Below the pieces are notes generated by a model. It saw nothing but the letters and a program-made list of their open reading frames with translations, had not been told where the DNA came from and searched no databases. 22,055 nucleotides of DNA from a virus. Shown in pieces: positions 21,918 to 22,055 of this stretch. The stretch's first letter is position 1; every line of letters starts with the position of its first letter. The translations under genes were made by a program, and so were the position numbers. Location of the stretch: positions 1-22,055 of IMG/VR virus record IMGVR_UViG_3300025655_000330; one strand, 5' to 3'.

Positions 21918-22055
21918 ATGATGACCACCACACAGAAAAGACTCATGATCATAGGTATATTGATCCTCTGTTATCTTTGCTTTGGTCGAGAGACAGCGGG
22001 CGCGGGCGCCGTGATTGTGGCGGCGGGCGCAGCACATCGAGAGCGCAAGAAAAAA
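21918..22055 (+). CDS. Small membrane protein, truncated by window end
   Basis: The 46 visible codons begin MMTTTQKRLMIIGILI and remain open at the edge. A hydrophobic helix (about 9-23) is followed by a second, Ala/Gly/Val-rich one (about 26-40) and a basic tail (HRERKKK). It could be a holin-, spanin- or virion-associated membrane peptide; nothing decides between them. A six-codon frame (MSYKLK) lies just before it at 21892-21912. Confidence 0.5.
   Translation, partial: MMTTTQKRLMIIGILILCYLCFGRETAGAGAVIVAAGAAHRERKKK

Overview
The window looks like about 22 kb of a tailed double-stranded DNA phage or prophage. The evidence is a D5-type primase-helicase, ThyX, a dCMP deaminase, DUF3310 and VRR-NUC proteins, a peptidoglycan lyase, a large terminase and two tail-fibre-type proteins, mostly joined by ATGA or few-base overlaps. 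No rRNA, tRNA or CRISPR array was seen. The host is not shown directly. The class III cyclase resembles, from memory, proteins common in Myxococcota and Bradymonadota-type bacteria, so a deltaproteobacterial-type host is a guess. GATC and GCGC are conspicuously frequent almost throughout.

Layout. 58-442: a reverse-strand DUF3310 gene and a divergent promoter region. 443-5999: a replication and nucleotide operon (primase-helicase, ThyX), then small Arg/Glu/Tyr-rich repeat proteins and a C5 cytosine methyltransferase. The methyltransferase is overlapped by a second long reading frame that carries its own family motifs. 6001-7437: a self-contained cassette with an extended -10 promoter, a class III nucleotide cyclase with a membrane tail, a two-helix membrane/coiled-coil protein, and a hairpin. 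7520-8642: dCMP deaminase, a partial tandem duplication of its 3' end, and an AT-rich region with about 15 copies of a 13-bp element, many in 33-bp palindromic pairs (candidate origin or operator array). 8643-11142: VRR-NUC nuclease, lytic transglycosylase-like protein, possible small terminase subunit, and an AT-hook plus 23-residue-repeat protein. 11111-14600 (reverse strand): a DNA methyltransferase and eight small unknown genes, five of which share nearly the same 18-20 bp leader. 14769-22055 (forward): small acidic proteins, a DUF5824-like protein, large terminase, two small virion-like proteins, two large tail-fibre-type proteins and the start of a small membrane protein.

How the genes fit together: ThyX and the deaminase feed dTMP synthesis; the primase-helicase and possibly the repeat array serve replication; the two methyltransferases probably modify the DNA; the terminase and fibre genes serve packaging and host attachment. 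Portal, capsid and tail-tube genes are not recognisable here. The parts not explained by standard phage biology are the cyclase/membrane cassette, the dual-frame methyltransferase, the three STPR-like repeat proteins and the 13-bp repeat array.
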